From Shimazuella kribbensis DSM 45090 (GTDB taxonomy: Bacteria; Bacillota; Bacilli; Thermoactinomycetales; Thermoactinomycetaceae), in NCBI RefSeq assembly GCF_000428065.1, contig NZ_ATZF01000004.1:74112-138111 (forward strand): DNA of 64,000 nt, in the 5' to 3' direction. The position numbers and the translations under genes are program-made. Of the stretch, positions 46,753 through 55,438 are shown in pieces. The notes beneath the pieces were generated by a model. The model saw only the letters and a program-made list of their open reading frames with translations, ran no database searches and had not been told where the DNA came from. Position 1 is the first letter of the stretch. Every line of letters starts with the position of its first letter.

Positions 46753-46944
46753 GTGGCCAAGCCCGATTCCAAGCCCGCCGTCGCCACCTTCAACGTCGGC
46801 ACGATGAACAACTCCCAGATCGCCGCCGCCTTCGCCACCGACCGCTCGATGTCGTCGCGAGGCAAGGTCGTCGCCGGCACCTACGGGGGGAGCTCGAAGA
46901 AGCGTGTGGCGAACCAGACGAAGCGGCGCCGCGGCAAGAAGTAG
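46753..46944 (+). CDS. foreign, very GC-rich small basic protein
   Basis: 63 residues from GTG 46753, SD CAGGAGGA. Codons are almost all GCC, AAG, CCC, GTC, CGC: roughly two thirds G+C by eye, in a genome near 40 percent. Sequence AKPDSKPAVATFNVGTMNNS, then QIAAAFATDRSMSSRGKVVA and a basic tail KKRVANQTKRRRGKK, so nucleic-acid binding is possible. No family recognised. Own promoter, SD and hairpin; lies between the previous cassette and splB. Confidence 0.65.
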   Translation: MAKPDSKPAVATFNVGTMNNSQIAAAFATDRSMSSRGKVVAGTYGGSSKKRVANQTKRRRGKK

Positions 46945-46958
46945 TCCTCCGGGACACC

Positions 46959-47002
46959 TCAGGATGGGACTGGATCACGCAAGTGATCCGGGCTCATCCT
47001 GA
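46959..47002 (+). terminator. long hairpin with GCAA tetraloop
   Basis: TCAGGATG..GGATCAC, loop GCAA, GTGATCC..CATCCTGA: two perfect stems with an internal loop. A T-run follows at about 47017-47022. Confidence 0.75.
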
Positions 47003-47029
47003 TCCTAATTTTACGGCTTTTTTATTAAT

Positions 47030-48049
47030 CTACGTCAAATAACTGATTTCCGCCTGAGGAAAATACCGCTCCACTAACGACTTCATATGCACACGAATCG
47101 CCTCCATGTGCACATCTTGATACACATACTTCGTCCGGCCGTACCGCCCCCACTTCTTTTTCCGCTCTTCTTCATTCATTTCTAGTTTTGTTTTGGGATA
47201 CCGTTTTTCAATAATATTTTTTGCCGTTTTCGTAAATCGGTGGGTAATGAGTTCAAAAGTCAGATCTTCGGCATGTGGCAATGTCTCATGCAGTTTGTGC
47301 ATCAAGTCTGCATATTGATCTTCCCAGCCATCAAAAATCATGATTGGTGCAATAATAAAACCGAACGGATAACCAGCTCTGGCAATTTTTCCTGCTGCTT
47401 CGATGCGGTCAGCCAGAGGAGAGGTAGCTGGTTCAAAGTTTTTGACGACATAATCTGCATTTACGCTAAAACGAAATCGGGTATGTCCATTGTGTTTGGC
47501 ATCGAGCAGGCTGTCTACATTGGCATACTTTGTTACAAAACGGAGTCTTCCAAGTTCTCGTTCCCCCATAAACTCGATTGCTTTTTTTAGGGAGCCTGTA
47601 ATGTGTTCGATCCCTACAGGATCAGACGTACAAGCTGCTTCAAATCGGGTGATCTCTGGCTTTCTTTCTACCATATATTTATCTGCTGCTGCAAAAATAT
47701 CATCAAGGTTGACATAGACTCGTACATAAGGCCTAGCGCCCATGGTTGTTTGCAGATAACAATAGTGGCAATGACCCATACAGCCTGTCGCTAATGGGAT
47801 GGCGTATTCTGCTGAGGGCTTGGAAGTATCAAAAGTGAGCGTTTTTCGTATTCCAACGACCAACGTTCTCTTCGCGATGCGATATTTTTCTAGCTCTGTC
47901 TCACCTGGGAGCCCCGTGATACGGTTGTGAGAGGTTGTCATTTCTACTGGAATATCTGTTTGTTTGTATTTTTCGTATAGCTCTCGTCCAAGTGGATAGT
48001 CTAATGCCGCTGGTTCAAAGTATACCAAGTCAGGTGTGAAAGGTTTCAT
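47030..48049 (-). CDS. splB: spore photoproduct lyase
   Basis: Radical-SAM enzyme that repairs 5-thyminyl-5,6-dihydrothymine in germinating spores. 339 residues; the cluster motif CMGHCHYC (CxxxCxxC, about residues 90-97) and the hydrogen-donor Cys in AACTSDPVG are present. The C-terminal YGRTKYVYQ is also typical. Transcribed opposite to the sporulation genes around it. The downstream end directly abuts the terminator of the preceding cassette. Confidence 0.95.
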   Translation of the reverse strand: MKPFTPDLVYFEPAALDYPLGRELYEKYKQTDIPVEMTTSHNRITGLPGETELEKYRIAKRTLVVGIRKTLTFDTSKPSAEYAIPLATGCMGHCHYCYLQTTMGARPYVRVYVNLDDIFAAADKYMVERKPEITRFEAACTSDPVGIEHITGSLKKAIEFMGERELGRLRFVTKYANVDSLLDAKHNGHTRFRFSVNADYVVKNFEPATSPLADRIEAAGKIARAGYPFGFIIAPIMIFDGWEDQYADLMHKLHETLPHAEDLTFELITHRFTKTAKNIIEKRYPKTKLEMNEEERKKKWGRYGRTKYVYQDVHMEAIRVHMKSLVERYFPQAEISYLT

Positions 48050-48201
48050 ATGTATCTCCTGTTTCGTTTGTTTTACTTTCCCCCATGCGATAAGGAAACA
48101 ACACGATTAAATTTTTCCATTACCTTGTTATATACAGAAAAACCCAGCCATTTAAACTGACTAGGTTGAAAACTTTTTATTTTCATATGTTATTTGCAGG
48201 T
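48050..48201. other. splB upstream region
   Basis: AT-rich leader of splB. AACCCAGCC..ACTAGGTT at about 48141-48168 followed by T's is a weak plus-strand hairpin. No gene. Confidence 0.3.
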
Positions 48202-48232
48202 CCCGCTGTAAGTATGACCTACCTACAGCGGG
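48202..48232 (-). terminator. hairpin ending minus-strand cassette
   Basis: CCCGCTGTA (48202-48210) and TACAGCGGG (48224-48232) pair exactly. Read on the minus strand it follows the 48290-48505 gene. Confidence 0.7.
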
Positions 48233-48289
48233 CTCCATCTCAGAGAGACCAGAGAGGTATCCTCGATCTAACCTGTCCCGGATGGAGTG

Positions 48290-48505
48290 TTAGAAATGAG
48301 CGGTGACCTCACCAGCCTCGTTGACGGAGATCAGCACCGTGTATTCGGGATCGTCATTCGACCACCCCTGCATGGTGATGTGGTGATTTCCCTTCACAAG
48401 CGGGTGTGAGGCGATCAACGTGAGGTCCTCGAACGTGAGTGTGACCTCGAGTTCGTCGGTCGTCGGCTTTACGGTGACCTTCGGCTTCTGGATGGTGATT
48501 GCCAT
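48290..48505 (-). CDS. foreign-looking small beta-rich protein
   Basis: 71 residues from ATG 48505, SD AAAGGAA: AITIQKPKVTVKPTTDELEV, then TLTFEDLTLIASHPLVKGNH, ITMQGWSNDDPEYTVLISVN and EAGEVTAHF. Regular beta alternation; soluble. Codons are GC-rich (GTG, ACC, CTC). Its leader contains another hairpin (GGAGCACCCCG with CGGGATGGAGC-like repeat). Promoter TTGCTC-17-TAATAT at 48568-48596. Not a family I know. Confidence 0.6.
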   Translation of the reverse strand: MAITIQKPKVTVKPTTDELEVTLTFEDLTLIASHPLVKGNHHITMQGWSNDDPEYTVLISVNEAGEVTAHF

Positions 48506-48567
48506 TTCATTTCCTTTCGAGAAACGGGGTGCTCCATCCCGGTTGGGAGAGCACTGCGCCTATTTTC

Positions 48568-48596
48568 ATATTATGTGTTTTTCTAAAATGGAGCAA
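48568..48596 (-). promoter_or_regulatory. promoter of minus-strand cassette
   Basis: On the minus strand TTGCTC (48591-48596) and TAATAT (48568-48573), 17 bases apart. Confidence 0.6.
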
Positions 48597-48689
48597 TATG
48601 AAAAATAATCGAACATTATATACAAAAATTTACCAATTTAGGTATATTCCTTATCATATGCGTCGACACTGGTCACTAGAGGTGATCAG

Positions 48690-49373
48690 ATGATGAAACC
48701 AGAGGAACCAAAAAACAAAGTTTCTTTTCTGGATGAAAACAAAAGCCAAGATCCAAAAAAACAAAAAGCTTTATTAGACAAAAAGTGGGTCTTTCCCGCA
48801 ATTTACATGACAGTTGCTGTTTGTGTACTCGGAATGGCTTGGTGGTATCAGTCTTCCAAACAAGATGTGACACGTACCAATAGCCCTGATGTAGATACCG
48901 TTTTACCTGTAGAAGAAGTACCAACAGACAATTTGCAACAAATTTCTCTACCTGTAACGAGTGATCCAACTGTTATCAAGTCCATGGATTTTTATGATGC
49001 AAATGCGACAGATAAAGCAAAAGAAAGTGCTTTGGTGAAATATGCAGATACATACTGGCCTCATACAGGAATTGATTTTGCAAGGAAGAATGGGAAATCG
49101 TTTGATGTAGTGGCTAGTGCATCTGGGAAAGTCGTTCGAGTCGAAAAAAATCCAGTGCTTGGGGAGTTGGTAGAAATCAAGCACGAAAACGGATTGACGA
49201 CCATTTACCAAAGTTTGTCTAATGTCCAAGTAGCGTTGAATCAAGCTGTGGTCAAAGGGGATATCCTTGCACAGGCTGGCCAAAACCAATTTGAAAAGAA
49301 CGAAGGAATTCATCTTCATTTTGAAGTTCGTAAAAACAATCAAGCATTAAACCCAAATGAATACGTAAAGTAA
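48690..49373 (+). CDS. spoIIQ: stage II sporulation protein Q
   Basis: 227 residues: cytoplasmic charged tail, one membrane helix (about 33-50), then an M23/LytM-like domain (HTGIDFARKNGKSFDVVASASGKVVRV; NEGIHLHFEVRKN). In active M23 enzymes the middle motif is HxxL with His; here it is YQSLSNV, so one catalytic His is missing, as expected for SpoIIQ-type scaffolds. Forespore protein that forms the SpoIIQ-SpoIIIAH channel. SD AGAGGTGATC. Position before spoIIID is conserved. Confidence 0.88.
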   Translation: MMKPEEPKNKVSFLDENKSQDPKKQKALLDKKWVFPAIYMTVAVCVLGMAWWYQSSKQDVTRTNSPDVDTVLPVEEVPTDNLQQISLPVTSDPTVIKSMDFYDANATDKAKESALVKYADTYWPHTGIDFARKNGKSFDVVASASGKVVRVEKNPVLGELVEIKHENGLTTIYQSLSNVQVALNQAVVKGDILAQAGQNQFEKNEGIHLHFEVRKNNQALNPNEYVK

Positions 49374-49374
49374 C

Positions 49375-49406
49375 AAAACGCCCTCAAAGCAAGGGCGTTT
49401 TTTATT
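49375..49406 (+). terminator. terminator of spoIIQ
   Basis: AAAACGCCCT with AGGGCGTTTT, then T's. Confidence 0.9.
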
Positions 49407-49547
49407 TTGGAAATGAATGAAGATTGGAGTCTAGCGAGGTAAAGAACAAACAAACATTTTGGATTTTTTCTTTACGGGCTTGTACCAGCATAACCGTTTG
49501 TACGCTTCATATAATGTATCAAACAAGCAGAAAGGAGGAGAGGGGAG

Positions 49548-49829
49548 TTGCATGATTATATAAAAGAGCGAACCATAAAAATTGGGCAATATTTTGTGGA
49601 AACAAAGAGTACTGTGCGTGTCATAGCGAAAGAGTTTGGTGTATCCAAAAGCACGGTTCATAAAGATTTAACAGAACGATTACCAGAAATAAATGCAGAT
49701 CTTGCAAATGAAGTGAAAGAAATATTGGAATATCATAAGTCGATAAGACATCTACGTGGCGGAGAAGCAACTAAAATAAAATATAAGCGTAAAGCTGGCA
49801 GCAAGGAAATAGCGAGGATTTCTATATAA
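49548..49829 (+). CDS. spoIIID: stage III sporulation protein D
   Basis: Mother-cell DNA-binding regulator, acting with SigE/SigK genes. 93 residues, nearly identical to the Bacillus protein over MHDYIKERTIKIGQYFVETK, VIAKEFGVSKSTVHKDLTER (HTH) and YHKSIRHLRGGEATKIKY. Start codon TTG at 49548 preceded by GGAGGAGAGGGGAG. The C-terminal tail differs from Bacillus. Confidence 0.97.
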   Translation: MHDYIKERTIKIGQYFVETKSTVRVIAKEFGVSKSTVHKDLTERLPEINADLANEVKEILEYHKSIRHLRGGEATKIKYKRKAGSKEIARISI

Positions 49830-50025
49830 ATAATTATCCCGAAATTTGGAAGGTCGGATGTATTCAAAATTTACATAATCATCTTAACTCCGGCCTTCTG
49901 ATTATATGGTAAAATATAACCTATAATATTCACGGCTGTGAGTAGACGAATAGATGTAAGCTTTGTTATATTTTTGTTATGTGAGAAGGATGGACAAGCT
50001 TAATGTAATTGGAGAGGTATGACAC

Positions 50026-50682
50026 ATGAGTCAATCAGAAGATAAAAAGGATTTAAAGAATGAAAAAGGTAAAGATGAGCAAGATCGTTTGCCTGTTGGG
50101 GAATTAAAGTGGAGTAAAGAAGAGGATCAAGAAAGTAACAGCAATGAAAAGAATGAACAAGGGCACGTAGAGGAAAAACCATCTAAGAAAGATAACGTGC
50201 ATGAGGAAATTTCTGCTACCTTACTGGATTTGGAAAAAGAAGAACAAACTACCATCTCTTCACATGAGGAAGAAAAAGTAAAAAAAGATCCGCTTGCTGG
50301 AATTGAGGATACATTAACTCCGATTGATTTTAAAACATATGAGTTTGATGCAGAGCAATTAAGAGCAATCGAACAAGAAATGAATACGCTAAACCAGCAA
50401 AAGACAGAGAATGAATTAGAAACATTCGATCGTAAGCAGGAGTTTCATCTTCCATCAGAAAATGTCAAAAACAGGCATGATGAAGAAGAAGTGGAGGAAG
50501 AGTATAGTTCCGATTCGAAATGGGTAAAACGTAGTATATGGATTCTTGGAGTACCGGCACTACTAGTTATCGTTTTATTTGTTAGTTTAATAATTGGTCA
50601 CACGGTGGTTGGCGGTCAACCGGTAAGTGACATTTTCGATATGGGCATGTGGATGCATGTATACAATTTAATTTATGGATAA
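50026..50682 (+). CDS. EpuA-like membrane protein with long acidic N-terminal region
   Basis: 218 residues. The first ~160 are highly charged and probably disordered (Lys/Glu/Asp/Ser repeats). A single membrane helix (about 172-194) is followed by GHTVVGGQPVSDIFDMGMWM and HVYNLI. That C-terminal pattern (helix, G..V.GG.P.D.F....W.H....) matches the small EpuA family that follows spoIIID-mbl in Bacilli and is often labelled an RNA polymerase beta-subunit-like protein. The acidic part is an unusual extension. SD GGAGAGG. Confidence 0.6.
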   Translation: MSQSEDKKDLKNEKGKDEQDRLPVGELKWSKEEDQESNSNEKNEQGHVEEKPSKKDNVHEEISATLLDLEKEEQTTISSHEEEKVKKDPLAGIEDTLTPIDFKTYEFDAEQLRAIEQEMNTLNQQKTENELETFDRKQEFHLPSENVKNRHDEEEVEEEYSSDSKWVKRSIWILGVPALLVIVLFVSLIIGHTVVGGQPVSDIFDMGMWMHVYNLIYG

Positions 50683-50746
50683 AATAACCCGTCTGTGTGA
50701 ATTACCACAAAGACGGGATTCTTTGTGGTAGGCTGGAGGGTCTTAG

Positions 50747-51271
50747 ATGATAAACATACCAAATATCCTTACTATATTTCGCTTTTTCTTAGTCCCTACC
50801 TATCTAATTGTTTATTTTTCTGATATACCAAGCAAATTGTATTGGTCTGTTGCGATTATATTGCTTGCTGGAATAACAGACGTGGTAGATGGCTTTATTG
50901 CGAGGCGTTATAACCTGGTCACTGAAATTGGCAGTCTTCTCGATCCCTTAGCAGATAAGTTAATGATTATCGCTGTATTTTTGTCCCTCCTCATTACGGA
51001 TAAGATAAGTTTATGGGCAGCATTTGCTGTCTTTTTGCGTGATATTTCCATGATTTTGTACTCCACTTTCTTTCATCTCAAAGGAAAGAAAACAATACCT
51101 GCAAATATTATGGGGAAATTGACAACTGTACTCTTTTATATGGCTTTGTTTGCATTACTTTTTTCTGTAGAAGGAGCTTTAACTTTTCTTTGGTTCGTTA
51201 TTGGTTTATCCTACCTCACAACCCTCATCTATTTCTTTTTGATACGTTCAGCAAACAAAAATCTCGATTAA
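50747..51271 (+). CDS. CDP-alcohol phosphatidyltransferase, PgsA-like
   Basis: 174-residue membrane enzyme. The catalytic motif D-G-x2-A-R-x8-G-x3-D-x3-D is complete in DGFIARRYNLVTEIGSLLDP followed by LADK. Size and overall helix pattern fit CDP-diacylglycerol-glycerol-3-phosphate 3-phosphatidyltransferase (phosphatidylglycerol synthesis). A second pgsA may exist elsewhere. SD GGAGGG. Confidence 0.85.
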   Translation: MINIPNILTIFRFFLVPTYLIVYFSDIPSKLYWSVAIILLAGITDVVDGFIARRYNLVTEIGSLLDPLADKLMIIAVFLSLLITDKISLWAAFAVFLRDISMILYSTFFHLKGKKTIPANIMGKLTTVLFYMALFALLFSVEGALTFLWFVIGLSYLTTLIYFFLIRSANKNLD

Positions 51272-51319
51272 ACAGGATGGAAATAGCCAAGGTGAGTTCT
51301 ATACTCACTCGTCATGCTC

Positions 51320-51352
51320 CGTTGCGTATGCTAAACTGTAGCGGAGTATGAA
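51320..51352 (+). repeat. hairpin upstream of fabZ
   Basis: CATGCTCCG and CGGAGTATG pair (one G-T) around a 16-base loop; no T-run, so it may be a leader structure. Confidence 0.35.
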
Positions 51353-51379
51353 AGGTACTAGATAGGAGATGTTTGGTTA

Positions 51380-51823
51380 ATGGAATGGGATATAAAAAAA
51401 ATTCAAGAAGTGATACCTCATCGTTATCCGTTTCTATTAGTGGATAAGATAATCGAGGTTATTCCAGCAAAGAAAGCAGTTGGAATCAAAAATGTGACTA
51501 TGAACGAATCATTTTTCCAAGGCCATTTTCCTGATTATCCTGTAATGCCAGGTGTTTTAATTGTGGAAGCGCTGGCACAAGTAGGAGCATGCTCTATTCT
51601 TGTGTTGGATGAGTACAAAGGGAAAATAGCCTTTTTTGCTGGGATTGATCGTGTGCGTTTTCGCGGGCAAGTAAAACCAGGAGATGTACTCCAGTTAGAA
51701 GTGGAAATGACTCGTCTTCGTGGAAAAGTGGGTAAAGGAAATGCGGTTGCTCGTGTAGGGGATAAAGTAGTGTGTGATGGAGAAATCATGTTTGCCATCA
51801 TGGATGGGGATACTGAAAAGTAG
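51380..51823 (+). CDS. fabZ: 3-hydroxyacyl-ACP dehydratase
   Basis: Fatty-acid elongation dehydratase, 147 residues. [11 protein letters not shown] at the N-terminus and [20 protein letters not shown] hold the catalytic His and Glu. Stand-alone, as in Bacillus (ywpB). SD GGAGATG. Confidence 0.96.
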   Translation: MEWDIKKIQEVIPHRYPFLLVDKIIEVIPAKKAVGIKNVTMNESFFQGHFPDYPVMPGVLIVEALAQVGACSILVLDEYKGKIAFFAGIDRVRFRGQVKPGDVLQLEVEMTRLRGKVGKGNAVARVGDKVVCDGEIMFAIMDGDTEK

Positions 51824-51916
51824 TACATAAGTTCAAATTTTTTACAAAAAAGTGTGTCTATTTATGTCCAGCTATACCAAAAACATTTCATTTATGTTAC
51901 AGTGATCGTAATGTTA

Positions 51917-51934
51917 CTGTAATATTAATGTTGC
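51917..51934. promoter_or_regulatory. 18-base element upstream of nucleotide-sugar operon
   Basis: CTGTAATATTAATGTTGC differs at two positions from CTGTAACATTAATGTTAC at 57249-57266. ATGTTACAGT and ATGTTACTGT just upstream (about 51894 and 51911) are further half-sites. Candidate operator. Confidence 0.55.
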
Positions 51935-51952
51935 TTGAAAAGAGGGAGTAAC

Positions 51953-52999
51953 ATGATCCGCTATGGAATAGTAGGTTGCGGTCACATCGCCAAGAAACAT
52001 GTTGGGGCAATTGCCAATGTAGAAGGTGCTGTTTTGACTGCTGTATGTGATACCAATGAAGAACGTTTACAAGAGTTTGTCACCGACAGTGTCCAAGGAT
52101 TTTTGGATTTACAAGAAATGTTACAGAGTGATCTAGTAGATGTTGTTTCCATCTGTACGCCAAGTGGACTACATAAAGTACTTACCATTCAAGTTGCAGA
52201 AGCAAAAAAACATGTAGTAGTCGAAAAGCCGATGGCTCTCACGCTAGAAGATGCAAATGCCATGATTGAAGCATGTGAAAGAAATAATGTCAAAATGGCA
52301 GTCGTCCATCCAAATCGTTTTCGTCCAGCCATTATGGAGCTTCGCAAACAATTGGATAAAGGTGCATTTGGTAAAATCGGACATGCCAATGCGACTGTAC
52401 GTTGGAATCGAAACCAAGCATATTATGATCAGGCGCCATGGCGAGGAACAAAAGCCATGGATGGCGGTGTGTTGATGAATCAAGCGATTCATAATATGGA
52501 TTTGATGCTTTGGATGATGGGAGACATTGAAGAAGTCAGTTCTTACAATGCTACACGACTACGCGATATTGAAGCAGAAGATACTTCATTATCTGTGATC
52601 CGATTTAAGAATGGTGCATTAGGAGTGCTAGAAGCAGCGGTTACGATCTACCCTAAAAACTTGGAAGAATCGTTATCTATTTTTGGGGAAACGGGAACAG
52701 CTACCATTGGTGGGCCAAATGCAAACTGGATTAAAAATTGGAATTTCGAAGGCGTAAGTGAAGAAGAGAAACAACAAACGATAGAAAAAATAGAACAAGA
52801 CCCCTTTGGTATACCAGGACATGAATGTATTATTCAAGATATGACAAATGCAGTTGAGCAAGATTATATCCCTGTTGTTTCTGGTAAAGAAGGTAGAGAA
52901 GCCTTAGCTTTTGTAATTGCTTGCCAACAAGCTGCTGAAACAGGACAACCTGTACGCATGGATGCGTTGTTAAAAACTCATGAAGGAGCAATGAAATAA
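51953..52999 (+). CDS. Gfo/Idh/MocA oxidoreductase (WbpB/WlbA-like)
   Basis: 348 residues: Rossmann GIVGCGHIAKKHVGAI, the EKPMALTLEDA motif with catalytic Lys, and MNQAIHNMDLMLWMMG. With the neighbours it fits UDP-GlcNAcA 3-dehydrogenase (forms the 3-keto sugar). ATG 51953 with SD AGAGGGAG. First gene of a four-gene nucleotide-sugar set. Confidence 0.85.
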   Translation: MIRYGIVGCGHIAKKHVGAIANVEGAVLTAVCDTNEERLQEFVTDSVQGFLDLQEMLQSDLVDVVSICTPSGLHKVLTIQVAEAKKHVVVEKPMALTLEDANAMIEACERNNVKMAVVHPNRFRPAIMELRKQLDKGAFGKIGHANATVRWNRNQAYYDQAPWRGTKAMDGGVLMNQAIHNMDLMLWMMGDIEEVSSYNATRLRDIEAEDTSLSVIRFKNGALGVLEAAVTIYPKNLEESLSIFGETGTATIGGPNANWIKNWNFEGVSEEEKQQTIEKIEQDPFGIPGHECIIQDMTNAVEQDYIPVVSGKEGREALAFVIACQQAAETGQPVRMDALLKTHEGAMK

Positions 53000-54102
53000 T
53001 GAAAAAAATCCCTTTGCTTGATTTAACTGAGCAATACAATGGTATTCGTGAAGAAGTACGAGATGCGATTGATCGTGTGTTGGAAAGCGGACACTATATT
53101 TTAGGTCCTGAAACCAAAGCATTTGAAGCAGAAGTAGCGGAATTTTGTGGTGTAAAACATGCTATTGGTGTGGGTAATGGTACAGATGCATTGCAACTAG
53201 TATTGGATGCTGCTGGAGTAAAAGAGGGAGATGAAGTAATTACGACTCCGTTTACCTTCTTTGCATCAGCGGAAGTAGTCTCTCAACTAAAAGCTACTCC
53301 TGTATTTGTTGATATTGATCCAAAAACTTACAATTTAGATGTTGAGCAACTGAAAAAAGCGATTACTCCAAAGACGAAAGCAATTATTCCAGTGCATATT
53401 TTTGGTCAACCAGCAGAAATGGATCAAATTATGGAGCTTGCAGATGAACATAATATTTTTGTATTAGAAGATGCAGCTCAAGCCATTGGCTCTGAATTTA
53501 AAGGTAAGCGAATTGGTTCTTGGGGTCATGCAGCTACTTTTTCCTTCTTCCCAACCAAAAACCTCGGTGGCTACGGTGATGGTGGAATGATTGTAACAAA
53601 TGATGACGAGCTCGCTGCAAAGCTTCGTATTTTACGTGTTCATGGAAGTAGTCCAAAGTATTACCATAGCATGATTGGTTACAACAGCCGTTTAGATGAG
53701 ATTCAAGCTGCTGCTTTGCGTATCAAATTGCGTCATTTGGATGATTGGAACAATGCACGTGCGGAAAAAGCAGAGTACTACAACAAAAAACTAGCTGAAT
53801 TACCAATCGTAACTCCTCACCATGCAGAAAACCGCAAACATATTTATCATCTGTACAATGTACAAACAGAAGATCGCGAAGGCTTGATGGCACATCTGAA
53901 AGAGAATGGTATAGCATCAGGTATCTACTATCCATTACCGCTTCATTTGCAGGAAGTTTACAAAGAACTGGGATACAAAGAAGGCGATTTGCCTAATGCG
54001 GAAACTATTTCCCAGAAAATATTTGCTCTTCCTCTCTATCCAGAGCTAGAAGAAGAAACAATCGACCATATTGTCCAAGTGGTCCGAAATTATTTTGAGT
54101 AA
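52999..54102 (+). CDS. DegT/DnrJ/EryC1 aminotransferase (WbpE/WlbC-like)
   Basis: 367-residue PLP aminotransferase. VGNGTDALQLVLDAAGVKEG, EDAAQAIGSEFKGKRIG and the Schiff-base Lys in FFPTKNLGGYGDGG are visible. Expected to convert UDP-3-keto-GlcNAcA to the 3-amino sugar. ATG overlaps the previous stop (TAATG). Confidence 0.9.
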   Translation: MKKIPLLDLTEQYNGIREEVRDAIDRVLESGHYILGPETKAFEAEVAEFCGVKHAIGVGNGTDALQLVLDAAGVKEGDEVITTPFTFFASAEVVSQLKATPVFVDIDPKTYNLDVEQLKKAITPKTKAIIPVHIFGQPAEMDQIMELADEHNIFVLEDAAQAIGSEFKGKRIGSWGHAATFSFFPTKNLGGYGDGGMIVTNDDELAAKLRILRVHGSSPKYYHSMIGYNSRLDEIQAAALRIKLRHLDDWNNARAEKAEYYNKKLAELPIVTPHHAENRKHIYHLYNVQTEDREGLMAHLKENGIASGIYYPLPLHLQEVYKELGYKEGDLPNAETISQKIFALPLYPELEEETIDHIVQVVRNYFE

Positions 54103-54110
54103 AGGGATGA

Positions 54111-55424
54111 ATGCTCGTGAACGGTTTGCTCGAGAAAATTGAGTCAAAAACTGCAGTTATCGGCGTCGTAGGCCTTGGTTATGTAGGGCTTCCTTTGGCA
54201 GTGGAAAAAGCCAAAGCGGGATACAAAGTTATTGGCTTTGATGTACAACAAAAACGTGTAGACATGGTAAACGATGGTATCAATTATATTGGCGATGTTG
54301 TGGATGATGAGCTAAAGCAAATCATTCATTCTGGTCAATTGACTGCTACTGTTGATTATTCCAAAATTCAAGAAGTAGATGCAGTTGCGATTTGTGTACC
54401 TACTCCTTTAGATAAATATCAACAACCAGATACTACTTATGTAGAAGCTTCTGGTAAAGAAATCGCAAAGTATCTGCACCCAAATATGTTAGTTGTCTTA
54501 GAAAGTACAACATATCCAGGTACGACAGAAGAAGTATTGCAGCCGATTTTAGAAGCGACAGGATTAAAGGTAGGAGAAGATTTTTACTTGGCATATTCTC
54601 CTGAGCGTGTAGATCCAGGAAACAAAACGTTTAATACAAAAAATACGCCAAAAGTAGTAGGCGGAGTTTCTGCCCTATGTACGAAAATAGCTGCTGCTAT
54701 GTATCGTAGTGTTTTGGAAGGCGATGTACATGAAGTATCAAGCCCCAAAATAGCAGAAATGGAAAAGATTTTGGAAAATACATTCCGTAATATCAACATC
54801 GGTTTAGCTAATGAAATGGCTATTCTCTGTAATAAAATGGGTATTGATCTTTGGGAAGTAATTGAAGCAGCCAAAACAAAACCTTATGGTTTTATGGCTT
54901 TTTACCCAGGACCAGGTCTAGGAGGTCACTGTATCCCAATTGATCCGTTCTACCTTACTTGGAAAGCGCGTGAATACAACTACCATACTCGTTTGATTGA
55001 AGTCGCTGGTGAAATTAACAATGAAATGCCAAACTTTGTCGTCGATCGTACGATGAAGATTTTAAACCGCTATAAGAAATCACTCAGTGGTGCAAAAGTG
55101 TTGGTTCTTGGAGTAGCTTATAAAAAAGATATCGACGATTTCCGTGAGTCTCCTGTAATGGAAATCATCAAGTTATTAGAAAGCTATCAGTCTAACTTTG
55201 AATTGGTTGATCCACATATTCCATCTTTTCGTTTAGAGGGAAAAACTTATGAAACAGTAGAATTGACCGAAGAAAAACTACAAGAAGCAGATTTGGTGTT
55301 GATCACTACAGATCACTCTGCTTTTGACTATCAACAAATTGGCGATCATGCTGCTGCTATTTTTGATACCCGCAATGCAATGAAAGATATCAAAAACATC
55401 AAAGCGTACTACGAAAAACTCTAA
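54111..55424 (+). CDS. UDP-GlcNAc 6-dehydrogenase (WbpA-like)
   Basis: 437 residues of the UDP-glucose/GDP-mannose dehydrogenase family: VVGLGYVGLPLAVEKAKAGY, CVPTPLDKYQQPD, YSPERVDPGN and the catalytic Cys in GPGLGGHCIPIDPFYLTWKA. Makes UDP-GlcNAcA from UDP-GlcNAc, the entry step of the pathway. It is third in gene order. Confidence 0.88.
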   Translation: MLVNGLLEKIESKTAVIGVVGLGYVGLPLAVEKAKAGYKVIGFDVQQKRVDMVNDGINYIGDVVDDELKQIIHSGQLTATVDYSKIQEVDAVAICVPTPLDKYQQPDTTYVEASGKEIAKYLHPNMLVVLESTTYPGTTEEVLQPILEATGLKVGEDFYLAYSPERVDPGNKTFNTKNTPKVVGGVSALCTKIAAAMYRSVLEGDVHEVSSPKIAEMEKILENTFRNINIGLANEMAILCNKMGIDLWEVIEAAKTKPYGFMAFYPGPGLGGHCIPIDPFYLTWKAREYNYHTRLIEVAGEINNEMPNFVVDRTMKILNRYKKSLSGAKVLVLGVAYKKDIDDFRESPVMEIIKLLESYQSNFELVDPHIPSFRLEGKTYETVELTEEKLQEADLVLITTDHSAFDYQQIGDHAAAIFDTRNAMKDIKNIKAYYEKL

Positions 55425-55438
55425 AAGTAGGTGTCTTC

